A DNA stretch of 64,000 bases, from the NCBI RefSeq assembly GCF_010093185.1, contig NZ_PDWL01000006.1, forward strand, positions 1 to 64,000, given 5' to 3'. Within the stretch, counting starts at the first letter, position 1, and every line of letters begins with the position of its first letter. This DNA comes from Pseudoxanthomonas jiangsuensis (GTDB lineage Bacteria; Pseudomonadota; Gammaproteobacteria; Xanthomonadales; Xanthomonadaceae). The notes beneath the pieces were generated by a model. It was not told the DNA's origin. It saw only the letters and a list, made by a program, of their open reading frames with translations, and did no database searches. Shown one piece after another: positions 1 through 8,008 of this stretch. The translations under genes and the position numbers were made by a program.

Positions 1-210
1 GCGGGCGCGGACACTGGCGGCAGGTTTCCTCCGACGCCACCACTGGGGATGCCGCGCCCGCCGGGTGGTGCGCCACGTGGCCGGCGTAACATCCGCCATC
101 GGCGGCGCCGTTCGGTTCCCGGCGGGGGATTGCCGCGGCCCGCGGGTGCAGCACAAGGAGATCGCGATGTCCCGTTCCTCCCCCCGCGCCGTCCGCCGGC
201 TCATGCCGGC
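1..210. other. Region upstream of purE, no supported complete gene
   Basis: I see no credible complete coding sequence here. A strong Shine-Dalgarno-like AAGGAGA lies at 154-160, placed correctly for an ATG at 167. That ATG is out of frame with purE and opens a 42-codon reading frame ending at 295, inside purE. The first bases may be the tail of a gene outside the window. Confidence 0.4.
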
Positions 211-759
211 ATGGCCTCGCGCCCCGCCCGCATCGCCCGCTGTGGCTGGCCCGGGCCCGCAGCCTCCGCCACGGCCCCCCTGGTCGGGGTGGTGATGGGG
301 TCCCGTTCCGACTGGGAGACCATGCAGCACGCCGTGCAGAAGCTCGACGCGCTGGGCGTGCCGCACGAAGTGAAGGTGGTCTCCGCCCACCGCACGCCCG
401 ACGTGCTGTTCGACTACGCCGCCAGCGCCCAGGCGCGCGGCCTGCGCGCGATCATCGCCGGCGCCGGCGGCGCGGCCCACCTGCCGGGCATGCTCGCCTC
501 CAAGACCGCGGTGCCGGTGCTGGGCGTGCCGGTGCAGAGCAAGGCGCTCAACGGCATGGACTCGCTGCTGTCGATCGTGCAGATGCCGGCCGGGATCCCG
601 GTGGCGACCTTCGCCATCGGCAATGCCGGCGCGGCCAACGCCGGGCTGTTCGCCGCCGCCCTGCTGGCCGCCGACCACCCGGCGATCGGCGAGGCGCTGG
701 CCGCCTTCCGCCAGCGCCAGACCGACGACGTGGTCGCCCACGACGATCCGCGGCAGTGA
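211..759 (+). CDS. purE: 5-(carboxyamino)imidazole ribonucleotide mutase PurE
   Basis: This is the class I PurE mutase of de novo purine synthesis. It moves the carboxyl group of N5-CAIR, made by PurK, onto the ring to give CAIR in the cytoplasm. The family's conserved stretches are present: GSRSDW in the phosphate-binding loop, SAHRTPD with the catalytic histidine, and [11 protein letters not shown]. From the ATG at 211 the product is 182 residues against the usual 160-170, so about 20 N-terminal residues may not be translated. No good ribosome binding site precedes 211; the strong one at 154-160 serves an out-of-frame ATG at 167. The gene ends 10 bases before purK, which indicates an operon. 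Confidence 0.92.
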   Translation: MASRPARIARCGWPGPAASATAPLVGVVMGSRSDWETMQHAVQKLDALGVPHEVKVVSAHRTPDVLFDYAASAQARGLRAIIAGAGGAAHLPGMLASKTAVPVLGVPVQSKALNGMDSLLSIVQMPAGIPVATFAIGNAGAANAGLFAAALLAADHPAIGEALAAFRQRQTDDVVAHDDPRQ

Positions 760-769
760 GGCGCCCGGC

Positions 770-1924
770 ATGAGCACCCGTACCACCGTCGGCATCCTCG
801 GCGGCGGCCAGCTGGCCCGCATGCTGGCCCTGTCCGGCGCGCCGCTGGGCCTGCGCTTCCTGGTGATGGACACCGTGGCCGACGCCTGCGCCGGGCAGTT
901 CGCGCCTTTGCTGGTCGGCGACTACCGCGACGAGGCCGCGCTGGCGCAGTTCGCCGGCAAGGTCGACGTGGCTACCTTCGATTTCGAGAACGTGCCGGCC
1001 GAGAGCGCCGAGTGGCTGTCGGCGCGGGCGCAGGTGTTCCCGAACCCGCGCGCGTTGGCCGTGGCCCAGGACCGGCTGGCCGAGAAGACCCTGTTCCGCG
1101 AACTGGACATCCCGGTGCCTGAGTTCGCCACGGTCGCCAGCCGCCAGGACCTGGAGCGGGCGCTGGACGCGGTCGGCGTGCCCTGCATCCTCAAGACCCG
1201 CCGCCTGGGCTACGACGGCAAGGGCCAGTTCCGGATCCGCGGCTACGGCGACGCCGACGCGGCCTGGGAGGCGCTGGGCGCGCAGGCGGCCACGGTCGGC
1301 CTGATCGTCGAGGCCTTCGTCCCGTTCGAGCGCGAGCTGAGCGTAGTGGCCGTGCGCGGCCGCGACGGCGAGTTCCGCACCTGGCCGCTGACCGAGAACT
1401 GGCACGTCGATGGCGTGCTCTCGGCCAGCCTGGCGCCGGCGCGGGTCGAGCCGGAACTGGCGCGGAGGGCGGTGGAGCACGCGCGCAGCCTGGCGCAGCG
1501 GCTGGACTACGTCGGCGTGTTCGCGCTGGAGCTGTTCTGCCGCGGCGGCGAACTGCTGGCCAACGAGATGGCGCCGCGGGTGCACAACTCCGGGCACTGG
1601 ACCATCGAGGGCGCGCAGACCTCGCAGTTCCAGAACCACCTGCGCGCGGTGCTGGGCCTGCCGCTGGGCGATACCGGCGCGATCGGCCACGCCTGCATGC
1701 TCAACTGGATCGGGCAGATGCCGGACGCGGGCGCGGTCCTGCGCGAGGCCGGCGGCCACTGGCACGACTACGGCAAGGAGCCGCGCGCCGGGCGCAAGGT
1801 CGGGCACGCCACCCTGCGTGCGGATGCGCCGGCGGCGCTGGCCGATGCCCTGGAGCGGGTCGGTCGCACGCTGGGCCGCGAATCGCAGGTCGCCCCGCCG
1901 GTCGCCGCGCTGCGCGGCCTGTAG
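770..1924 (+). CDS. purK: N5-carboxyaminoimidazole ribonucleotide synthase PurK
   Basis: PurK is an ATP-grasp ligase that uses ATP and bicarbonate to carboxylate AIR, giving N5-CAIR for PurE. The 384-residue product has the N-terminal GGGQLARML nucleotide-fold loop, the DFENVP segment, the ATP-binding RRLGYDGKGQ loop and the metal-binding signature NEMAPRVHNSGH. The start at 770 is chosen because homology begins right after it and it lies 10 bases after the purE stop. The pairing with purE is the usual bacterial arrangement and supports both calls. Confidence 0.95.
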   Translation: MSTRTTVGILGGGQLARMLALSGAPLGLRFLVMDTVADACAGQFAPLLVGDYRDEAALAQFAGKVDVATFDFENVPAESAEWLSARAQVFPNPRALAVAQDRLAEKTLFRELDIPVPEFATVASRQDLERALDAVGVPCILKTRRLGYDGKGQFRIRGYGDADAAWEALGAQAATVGLIVEAFVPFERELSVVAVRGRDGEFRTWPLTENWHVDGVLSASLAPARVEPELARRAVEHARSLAQRLDYVGVFALELFCRGGELLANEMAPRVHNSGHWTIEGAQTSQFQNHLRAVLGLPLGDTGAIGHACMLNWIGQMPDAGAVLREAGGHWHDYGKEPRAGRKVGHATLRADAPAALADALERVGRTLGRESQVAPPVAALRGL

Positions 1925-1943
1925 CCGCCGGCTTGCGGTTGCC

Positions 1944-2522
1944 TCAGCGCAGCCGCGCCGTCACCGCGTTCCAGTCCACGACCTTCCAGAACGCTTCCAG
2001 GTACTGCGCCCGGTCGTTCTGGCGGTCCAGGTACCAGGCGTGTTCCCACAGGTTGCAGGCCAGCAGCGGCCGGTCGCTGCCGGTCAGCGGGTTGTTGGCG
2101 CCGTGGGTGGCGACGATGCCCGGCGAACCGTCCGCGCGCTGCACCAGCCAGACCCAGCCCGAGCCGGACAGGCCCATCGCCACCCGCGCGAACTCGTCGC
2201 GGAAACGCGCGTGGTCGCCGTACTGGCGCGCCAGCAGTTCGCCCAGGCGGGCGCCGGGTTCGCCGCCGCCGCGCGGCGACAGGCAGGTCCAGTAGAACCC
2301 CAGGGTCCAGGCCTGCGCGGCCTGCTCGAACAGCGCGCCGCGGGCCCGGCGGACGATCTCCTCCAGCGCCAGCTCCTCCAGGCCGCTGCCCGGCAGCAGG
2401 CCGTTGGCCGCGTCCACGCAGGCGCGGTGCACGCCGCCGTGCAGCGCGTCCAGGGTCGCGGCCGAGAGGTGCGGCTCCAGCGCGGTGCGGGCGTAGGGCA
2501 GGGCGGGCAGTTCGATCGGCAT
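1944..2522 (-). CDS. Superoxide dismutase homologue lacking key metal ligands
   Basis: The 192-residue protein aligns along its whole length with Fe/Mn superoxide dismutases, from an ELPALPYA-like start to WEHAWYLD near the C terminus. It keeps the AAQ.W glutamine typical of iron enzymes. Compared with remembered E. coli SodB, the second iron histidine (W-N-H-T-F-Y-W) is leucine here (WTLGFYW), and the aspartate ligand (DVWEH) is asparagine (NLWEH). The WEH histidine is kept. The first histidine is kept only if one residue is inserted in helix 1 (HGGVH against HYGKHH). Such a protein is unlikely to dismutate superoxide normally. It might be a structural paralogue, or bind another metal or partner. 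It converges on purK. Confidence 0.8.
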   Translation of the reverse strand: MPIELPALPYARTALEPHLSAATLDALHGGVHRACVDAANGLLPGSGLEELALEEIVRRARGALFEQAAQAWTLGFYWTCLSPRGGGEPGARLGELLARQYGDHARFRDEFARVAMGLSGSGWVWLVQRADGSPGIVATHGANNPLTGSDRPLLACNLWEHAWYLDRQNDRAQYLEAFWKVVDWNAVTARLR

Positions 2523-2634
2523 CGGGACGGCGGTTCCGGTCGGGGGGCGTCGGCGCGGCGGCGCGCAGGGATTACAATTGCAACTTCAGTTTAGCCGACG
2601 GCGGGCCGGTCCCCGCCGTCCAGGGAGAGTCGCA

Positions 2635-2955
2635 ATGGCGGTGATGGAGCGCATCCAGGCCGAGGTCGAGGGCCACCCGATCGTGCTGTTCATGAAGGGC
2701 ACGCCGGCGTACCCGATGTGCGGCTTCTCCGCGCGCGCGGTGCAGGCCCTGCAGGCCGCCGGCGCCGATGGCCTGCACACGGTCAACGTGCTCGAGGAGC
2801 CAGAAGTGCGCGCCAACCTGCCGCGGTTCTCCAACTGGCCGACCTTCCCGCAGCTGTTCCTGCATGGCGAGCTGATCGGCGGCTGCGACATCACCCTGGA
2901 GCTGCTGGAGTCCGGCGAGCTGCAGCGCATGGTCAGCGAAGCGCAGTCGCAGTGA
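2635..2955 (+). CDS. grxD: Monothiol glutaredoxin, Grx4/GrxD type
   Basis: This 106-residue cytoplasmic glutaredoxin carries the CGFS active site (PMCGFSARA) of class II monothiol glutaredoxins. In that family the motif binds a glutathione-ligated [2Fe-2S] cluster and works in iron-sulfur transfer and iron sensing. The FSNWPTFPQLF segment and the GGCDI glutathione-binding stretch are typical. The ATG at 2635 is chosen because an AGGGAGAG ribosome binding site precedes it; an in-frame start further upstream would add residues unlike the family. It diverges from the dismutase homologue, and its stop overlaps the next gene's GTG. Confidence 0.93.
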   Translation: MAVMERIQAEVEGHPIVLFMKGTPAYPMCGFSARAVQALQAAGADGLHTVNVLEEPEVRANLPRFSNWPTFPQLFLHGELIGGCDITLELLESGELQRMVSEAQSQ

Positions 2956-3716
2956 GCCTGCTCGACCTGCCCGTCGCCTCGCCCCGGCCGCTGGCCGGCC
3001 GCGTGGTCCTGCTCAGCGGCGCCCATGGCGGCCTCGGTGCGGCCGCGGCCGAGGCCTGCGCCGCCGCCGGCGCCACCCTGGTCCTGCTCGGACGCCGCCT
3101 GCCCAGGCTCAACCGGGTCTACGACGCCGTGGCCCAGGCCGGCCCCGAGCCCCTGCTGTATCCGCTGGACCTGGAAGGCGCCGGCCCGGACGACTACGCC
3201 GAACTGGTCGACCGCCTGCAGGCGGAGCTGGGCCGGCTCGACGGCCTCCTGCACTGCGCCGCCGACTTCCGCGGCCTGACCCCGCTGGAACACATCGATC
3301 CGGCCTCCTTCGCCCGCAGCATCCACGTCAACCTCACCGCGCCCTGGTGGCTGGTCCAGGCCTGCCTGCCGCTGCTGCGGCAGGCGGACGATCCGGCAGT
3401 GGTGGTCACGGTCGACGATCCCGCCCGGGTCGGCCAGGCCTACTGGGGCGCCTACGGCGTGGCCCAGCACGGCCTGCGCGCGCTGGTCGGGATGCTGGCC
3501 GCCGAACTGGCCGGCACCCCGGTACGGGTCGCCGGCCTGCAGCCCGGGCCGATGCGCACGCCGCTGCGCGCCCGCGCCTACGCCGACGACCTCGGCGAGG
3601 GCGTGGCCGACGCCCGCGACCGGGCCGCGGCCTGCGTCATCCTGCTGTCGGCGGCCGGCGCCGCCCATCGCGGCGCCATCTGGGATGCCGCCGCCACCGG
3701 GAGCCTGCCCGCATGA
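2952..3716 (+). CDS. Short-chain dehydrogenase fold protein, atypical active site
   Basis: The 254-residue product has a Rossmann nucleotide-binding loop (SGAHGGLGA), the HCAAD equivalent of the NAG motif and a PGPMRTP segment, so it belongs to the short-chain dehydrogenase superfamily, closest in feel to the YciK group. The catalytic triad looks changed. The expected Y-x-x-x-K reads YGVAQ, with glutamine for lysine, and the position usually held by the catalytic serine, about 13 residues earlier, is aspartate. It may not be an active dehydrogenase. The GTG start at 2952 overlaps the grxD stop, and its own stop overlaps the next ATG, so grxD, this gene and the marC-like gene appear to form one translationally coupled unit. 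Confidence 0.8.
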   Translation: MSLLDLPVASPRPLAGRVVLLSGAHGGLGAAAAEACAAAGATLVLLGRRLPRLNRVYDAVAQAGPEPLLYPLDLEGAGPDDYAELVDRLQAELGRLDGLLHCAADFRGLTPLEHIDPASFARSIHVNLTAPWWLVQACLPLLRQADDPAVVVTVDDPARVGQAYWGAYGVAQHGLRALVGMLAAELAGTPVRVAGLQPGPMRTPLRARAYADDLGEGVADARDRAAACVILLSAAGAAHRGAIWDAAATGSLPA

Positions 3717-4312
3717 CCATCCTGTCCGCGGCCCTGCTGCTGTTCCTGATCCTGGACCCGCTGGGGAACGTTCCCGTGTTCCTCAGCGTGCTCAAGCCTT
3801 TGCCGCCGGCCCGGCAGCGGGTGGTGCTGATCCGCGAGCTGCTGATCGCCCTGGCGGTGCTGATGCTGTTCCTGTGGTGCGGCAAGTACGCCCTGGAGCT
3901 GATGCACCTGCGCCAGGAATCAGTGTCGATCGCCGGTGGCATCGTCCTGTTCCTGATCGGCATCCGCATGATCTTCCCGCGCCCGGAAGGGCTGATGGGC
4001 GAGATCCCGGATGGCGAGCCGTTCATCGTGCCCCTGGCCATTCCCCTGGTCGCCGGCCCGTCGGGCATGGCCGCGGTGATGCTGATGGGCAGCAGCGAGC
4101 CGGACCGGCTGGGGGAGTGGAGTCTGGCCCTGCTCCTGGCCTGGGGCGCGACCTCCGCCATCCTGCTGGCGTCCCCGTTCCTTTACCGGCTGCTGGGCCG
4201 GCGCGCGCTGTCGGCGATCGAGCGCCTCATGGGCATGCTGCTGGTCGCCATCTCCGTGCAGATGCTGCTGGATGGCCTGACCGCTTATCTCGGCCTGACC
4301 CCCGCCTCCTGA
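3713..4312 (+). CDS. MarC/YhgN-family inner membrane protein
   Basis: This 199-residue protein has about six hydrophobic segments and the family stretches FLILDPLGNVPVF and PLAIPLVAGPSGMAAV. MarC/YhgN proteins are integral inner-membrane proteins; their transported substrate is not established, and the old link to multiple antibiotic resistance was not upheld. The ATG at 3713 overlaps the preceding TGA as ATGA, which implies translational coupling. It is the last gene of the grxD unit. Confidence 0.88.
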   Translation: MTILSAALLLFLILDPLGNVPVFLSVLKPLPPARQRVVLIRELLIALAVLMLFLWCGKYALELMHLRQESVSIAGGIVLFLIGIRMIFPRPEGLMGEIPDGEPFIVPLAIPLVAGPSGMAAVMLMGSSEPDRLGEWSLALLLAWGATSAILLASPFLYRLLGRRALSAIERLMGMLLVAISVQMLLDGLTAYLGLTPAS

Positions 4313-4383
4313 GAACCCGCACCGGCGGCCCGGGGAACGCCACCATGCACGCGACGGATCGGCTTGCTGCACCGCAATAGAAA

Positions 4384-4437
4384 TTTGTCATATCGCGGTC
4401 ACACCCTGTCATTAGCATGTTAATCTGGTGTTAACCC
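4384..4437 (+). promoter_or_regulatory. AT-rich putative promoter of the TonB receptor gene
   Basis: A clearly AT-richer island lies in the 214-base gap before the receptor gene. It contains an extended minus-10-like TGTTAATCT at 4418-4426, preceded at 17 bases by GTCACA, and an inverted repeat GTTAA/TTAAC at 4419-4435 that could bind a regulator. The assignment rests on base composition and weak consensus matches only. Confidence 0.3.
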
Positions 4438-4526
4438 CTGCGCCTCCGTATGCAGGGAAGCCCTTGATTCGCATAGCCCATTCCGGGCACGCCCCTTTTC
4501 CAGCCATCCTGTCAGAGGCAGATCCC

Positions 4527-7500
4527 ATGACCGATTCCCGTCGACTCCGGATGTCCAAGCTCACCCTGGGCCTGGCCATCGCGCTCGCCGCCGCCCCCGC
4601 CTTCGCCCAGAGCACCTCCTCCGGCGTCGGCGGCACCGTGACCTCGGCCGCCGGCCAGCCGGTCGCAGGCGCCGAAGTCACCATCACCCACGTCGAGTCG
4701 GGCACGGTCAGCCGCGCCACCACCGATGCCAGCGGCCGCTACAGCGCCCGCGGCCTGCGCGTCGGCGGTCCCTACACCGTCACCATCAACAAGCCGGGCG
4801 AGGGCACCAAGACCGAGGAAGGCATCTACCTGAGCCTGAACCAGGTCAGCACCGTCAATGCCGCCCTGACCGGCGACGTGACCACCCTGGAAAGCGTCAG
4901 CGTGGTTGGCGTGTCCGGTGGCTCGGCCGTGTTCAGCGCCACCAAGATGGGCTCCGGCACCAGCGTCGACCGCCAGGAAATCGAGGCCCTGCCGTCCGTG
5001 GGTGGCAACATCCAGGACTACATGCGCATGGACCCGCGCGTGGCGTTCACCGACCGCGCCTCGGGCAGCATCAGCGCCGGCGGCATGAACCCGCGTTACA
5101 ACAAGATCACCATCGACGGCGTCTCGGCCAGCGACACCTTCGGCCTGGAAGGCAACAACATGCCGACCATGCGCCAGCCGGTGTCGATGGAGGCCATCGA
5201 GGCCATCGACGTCAACCTGTCCAACTATGACGTCACCATGTCCGGCGCGGCCGGCGCCAACGTCAACGCGGTCACCAAGTCCGGTACCAACGAGTTCCAC
5301 GGCTCGGTGTACGGCAAGTACCGCGACGGCGACTGGTTCGGCGACTACCCGGCCCGCGTGGCCGGTGCCAGCACCGACATCACCGGCCTGCCGTTCGACG
5401 AGTTCACCAAGGACACCACCTACGGCATGACCCTGGGCGGCCCGGTCATCCAGGACAAGCTGTTCTTCTTCGCCAACTACGAGAAGACCGTCCAGGCCGA
5501 CATCGGCACCCCGGGCGGCAGCCAGGGCACCAACCCGCTGGATGCCGGCGCGGACTTCAACGCCGCCGACGTGGCCGAAGTGCAGCGCATCGCGCGCGAG
5601 GAGTGGGGCTTCGAGCCGGGCGCGCTGAGCGGCAGCGGCGACACCGAGCTGGAAGAGTACGCGCTGAAGCTGGACTGGAACATCAACGAGGACCACCGCG
5701 CCAGCCTGCGTTACAGCAAGCTGGAGCAGAACCGCGTCCGTCCGGAGGCGTCCACCAGCAGCGTGCTGGCGCTGAGCTCGAACTGGTACAACCACGCCAA
5801 GACCGTGGAAAGCTACGTCGGCCAGCTGTTCAGCGACTGGAGCGACACGTTCTCCACCGAGTTCAAGGCCTCGTACCGCGACTACTCGGCCATCCGCATC
5901 AGCCCGACCACCGCGCCGACCATCCAGGTCTACTTCGACGACGGCAACGCCACGAACCAGATCACCAACGGTGACCTGATCCGCCTGGGCACCGAGCGCA
6001 GCTCGCCGGGCAACACCCTGCTGACCGAGACCTGGAACTACTTCGGCGCCGCCACCTGGACCCTGGGCGACCACGACGTCAAGTTCGGCTTCGAGTACAA
6101 CGAAAGCGACATCTACAACTACTTCCTGCAGGATTCGTGGGGCAACTTCAGCTTCTACGTGCCGCGGGTGAACGGCGTGGCCGATTTCGGCAACCTGATC
6201 CGTGGCCAGTACTTCGACTACGACCTGCAGGCCAACCCGACCGATCCGGACGCGATCGCCGCGCAGTACAAGAACAAGAGCCTGGGCTTCTTCGTCCAGG
6301 ATACCTGGTATGTCACGCCGAACCTGACCCTGACCCTGGGCCTGCGCGCCGACAAGCCGGAGGCCAGTCCGGATGCGCCGTACAACGAGTGCTTCGCCGC
6401 TGCGCCGGGCACCGCCAACGCCGCCTGCGGTACCGGCTACACCGGTGGCTTCGGTCTGGACAACAGCAACACCTACAACGGCGACTACATCATCCAGCCG
6501 CGCTTCGGCTTCAACTACACGTTCGACACCGAGCGTCCGATGCAGCTGCGCGGTGGCGTGGGCCTGTTCCAGGGTGACGCGCCGCAGGTGTGGGTGGGCA
6601 ATGCCTACAGCAACACGGGCATGAACTACATCTCGTACCAGAACCTGACCGACTGGCAGAACATCCCGTTCAGCGCCAACGGCCTGAACCCGACGATCCC
6701 GGCGACGGGCACGGGCGTGCGCAACGTCAACGTGATCTCCGACGACTTCGAACTGCCGTCTGTGTGGAAGGCGAACCTGGGCATCGACGTCGAGACCCCG
6801 TGGTACGGCATCGTCGCTTCGGCGGAACTGCTGCTGACCGACGTCAAGAACGGGCTGTTCTACCGTTCGCTGAACGTCGGCCCGGGCTACGAGGGCCCGG
6901 ATGGCCGCACCCTGTACTGGAACCCGGCCTACCGCGGCACCCTGCCGAGCTCGGGCTCCGCGTACACCAACAACTCGCGCTACGGCCGCAACACCTACTT
7001 CGGTGACGTGTACCTGCTGGAGAACTCCAACAAGGGCAAGGGCCAGCAGCTGACGTTCTCGCTGAGCCGTCCGTTCAGCGAAGAAAGCGACTGGTCCTGG
7101 ATGCTGGGCTACACCTACACCAATGCCGAGGAAGTGGGCGCGCTGACCAGCTCGACCGCCGGTTCCGGCTTCGGTGGCCAGTACGGCTTCAACATCAACG
7201 AAGTGGCTTCGTCCACCGCCCGCTACGAGATCAAGGACCGCATCAGCGGCGCCCTGAACTGGTCGCACAAGTTCTTCGGTGACCACGCCACCCAGGTCGG
7301 CCTGTTCTATGAAGGCCGCAGCGGCCGTCCGTACAGCTACATCTTCACCGGCGACGCGAACGGCGACGGTCGTACCTTCAACGACCTGTTCTACGTTCCG
7401 AACCGCGGCGACGTGCTGTTCGGCAGCCTCAGCTCGACCGGCGCCTTCACCGCCAACCCGGCGATGGAGCAGGCGTTCTGGAACTGGCTGGACGCCAACC

Positions 7501-7877
7501 CGGAGCTCAAGAAGTACCAGGGCACCTACGCGCCGGAGAACGAGTTCCGCGCGGGCTGGGTGAACACCTTCGACCTGCGCATCAGCCAGGAACTGCCGGG
7601 CTTCTTCGACGGCCACAAGTCGAAGGTCTGGGTGGACATCCAGAACGTCGGCAACCTGCTGAACAAGGACTGGGGCCACATCGTCGACTACGGCTTCAAC
7701 GCCAACGAGGCCGTGGCCGCCCTGCAGGGCATCTACAACGGCAAGTACGTGTACGGCTACCGCAGCGGCACCCAGTTCGGCCAGCCGACCGCCGAAGGCA
7801 TGCCGACCTCCAGCGACGGCCAGACCAACGGCGTCTCGCAGTGGTCGGTCCAGGTGGGCCTGCGCTACGACTTCTGA
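4527..7877 (+). CDS. Oar-like TonB-dependent outer membrane receptor
   Basis: The 1116-residue precursor has a signal peptide ending near AAAPAFAQ. A carboxypeptidase-regulatory-like beta-sandwich follows (about residues 32-100, with VAGAEVTITH and TTDASGRYSARGL), then a plug domain (QDYMRMDPR, NPRYNKITIDGV) and a long 22-strand-type barrel ending in QVGLRYDF, whose terminal aromatic residue suits BAM-mediated insertion. Oar-type receptors are energised by TonB-ExbBD and take up large substrates; the ligand cannot be read from sequence. The ATG at 4527 is used because it gives a proper signal peptide. The gene stands alone, with its own AT-rich leader and a strong terminator. Confidence 0.9.
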   Translation: MTDSRRLRMSKLTLGLAIALAAAPAFAQSTSSGVGGTVTSAAGQPVAGAEVTITHVESGTVSRATTDASGRYSARGLRVGGPYTVTINKPGEGTKTEEGIYLSLNQVSTVNAALTGDVTTLESVSVVGVSGGSAVFSATKMGSGTSVDRQEIEALPSVGGNIQDYMRMDPRVAFTDRASGSISAGGMNPRYNKITIDGVSASDTFGLEGNNMPTMRQPVSMEAIEAIDVNLSNYDVTMSGAAGANVNAVTKSGTNEFHGSVYGKYRDGDWFGDYPARVAGASTDITGLPFDEFTKDTTYGMTLGGPVIQDKLFFFANYEKTVQADIGTPGGSQGTNPLDAGADFNAADVAEVQRIAREEWGFEPGALSGSGDTELEEYALKLDWNINEDHRASLRYSKLEQNRVRPEASTSSVLALSSNWYNHAKTVESYVGQLFSDWSDTFSTEFKASYRDYSAIRISPTTAPTIQVYFDDGNATNQITNGDLIRLGTERSSPGNTLLTETWNYFGAATWTLGDHDVKFGFEYNESDIYNYFLQDSWGNFSFYVPRVNGVADFGNLIRGQYFDYDLQANPTDPDAIAAQYKNKSLGFFVQDTWYVTPNLTLTLGLRADKPEASPDAPYNECFAAAPGTANAACGTGYTGGFGLDNSNTYNGDYIIQPRFGFNYTFDTERPMQLRGGVGLFQGDAPQVWVGNAYSNTGMNYISYQNLTDWQNIPFSANGLNPTIPATGTGVRNVNVISDDFELPSVWKANLGIDVETPWYGIVASAELLLTDVKNGLFYRSLNVGPGYEGPDGRTLYWNPAYRGTLPSSGSAYTNNSRYGRNTYFGDVYLLENSNKGKGQQLTFSLSRPFSEESDWSWMLGYTYTNAEEVGALTSSTAGSGFGGQYGFNINEVASSTARYEIKDRISGALNWSHKFFGDHATQVGLFYEGRSGRPYSYIFTGDANGDGRTFNDLFYVPNRGDVLFGSLSSTGAFTANPAMEQAFWNWLDANPELKKYQGTYAPENEFRAGWVNTFDLRISQELPGFFDGHKSKVWVDIQNVGNLLNKDWGHIVDYGFNANEAVAALQGIYNGKYVYGYRSGTQFGQPTAEGMPTSSDGQTNGVSQWSVQVGLRYDF

Positions 7878-7906
7878 TCCCCTGATCGGAGTCGATGCTT
7901 GATGGA

Positions 7907-7936
7907 ACGGCCGGGGCGACCCGGCCGTTTCCTTTT
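7907..7936 (+). terminator. Rho-independent terminator after the TonB receptor gene
   Basis: A perfect 9-bp stem, ACGGCCGGG paired with CCCGGCCGT around a GCGA loop, is followed by TTCCTTTT. It lies 30 bases after the receptor stop. Confidence 0.9.
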
Positions 7937-8008
7937 GTGGGGGAGGGCGCCCGGCCTCGCCTGGGTTACAGTCCGCGACCGGATGCGGAAGACAGGACAG
8001 GACGAACA

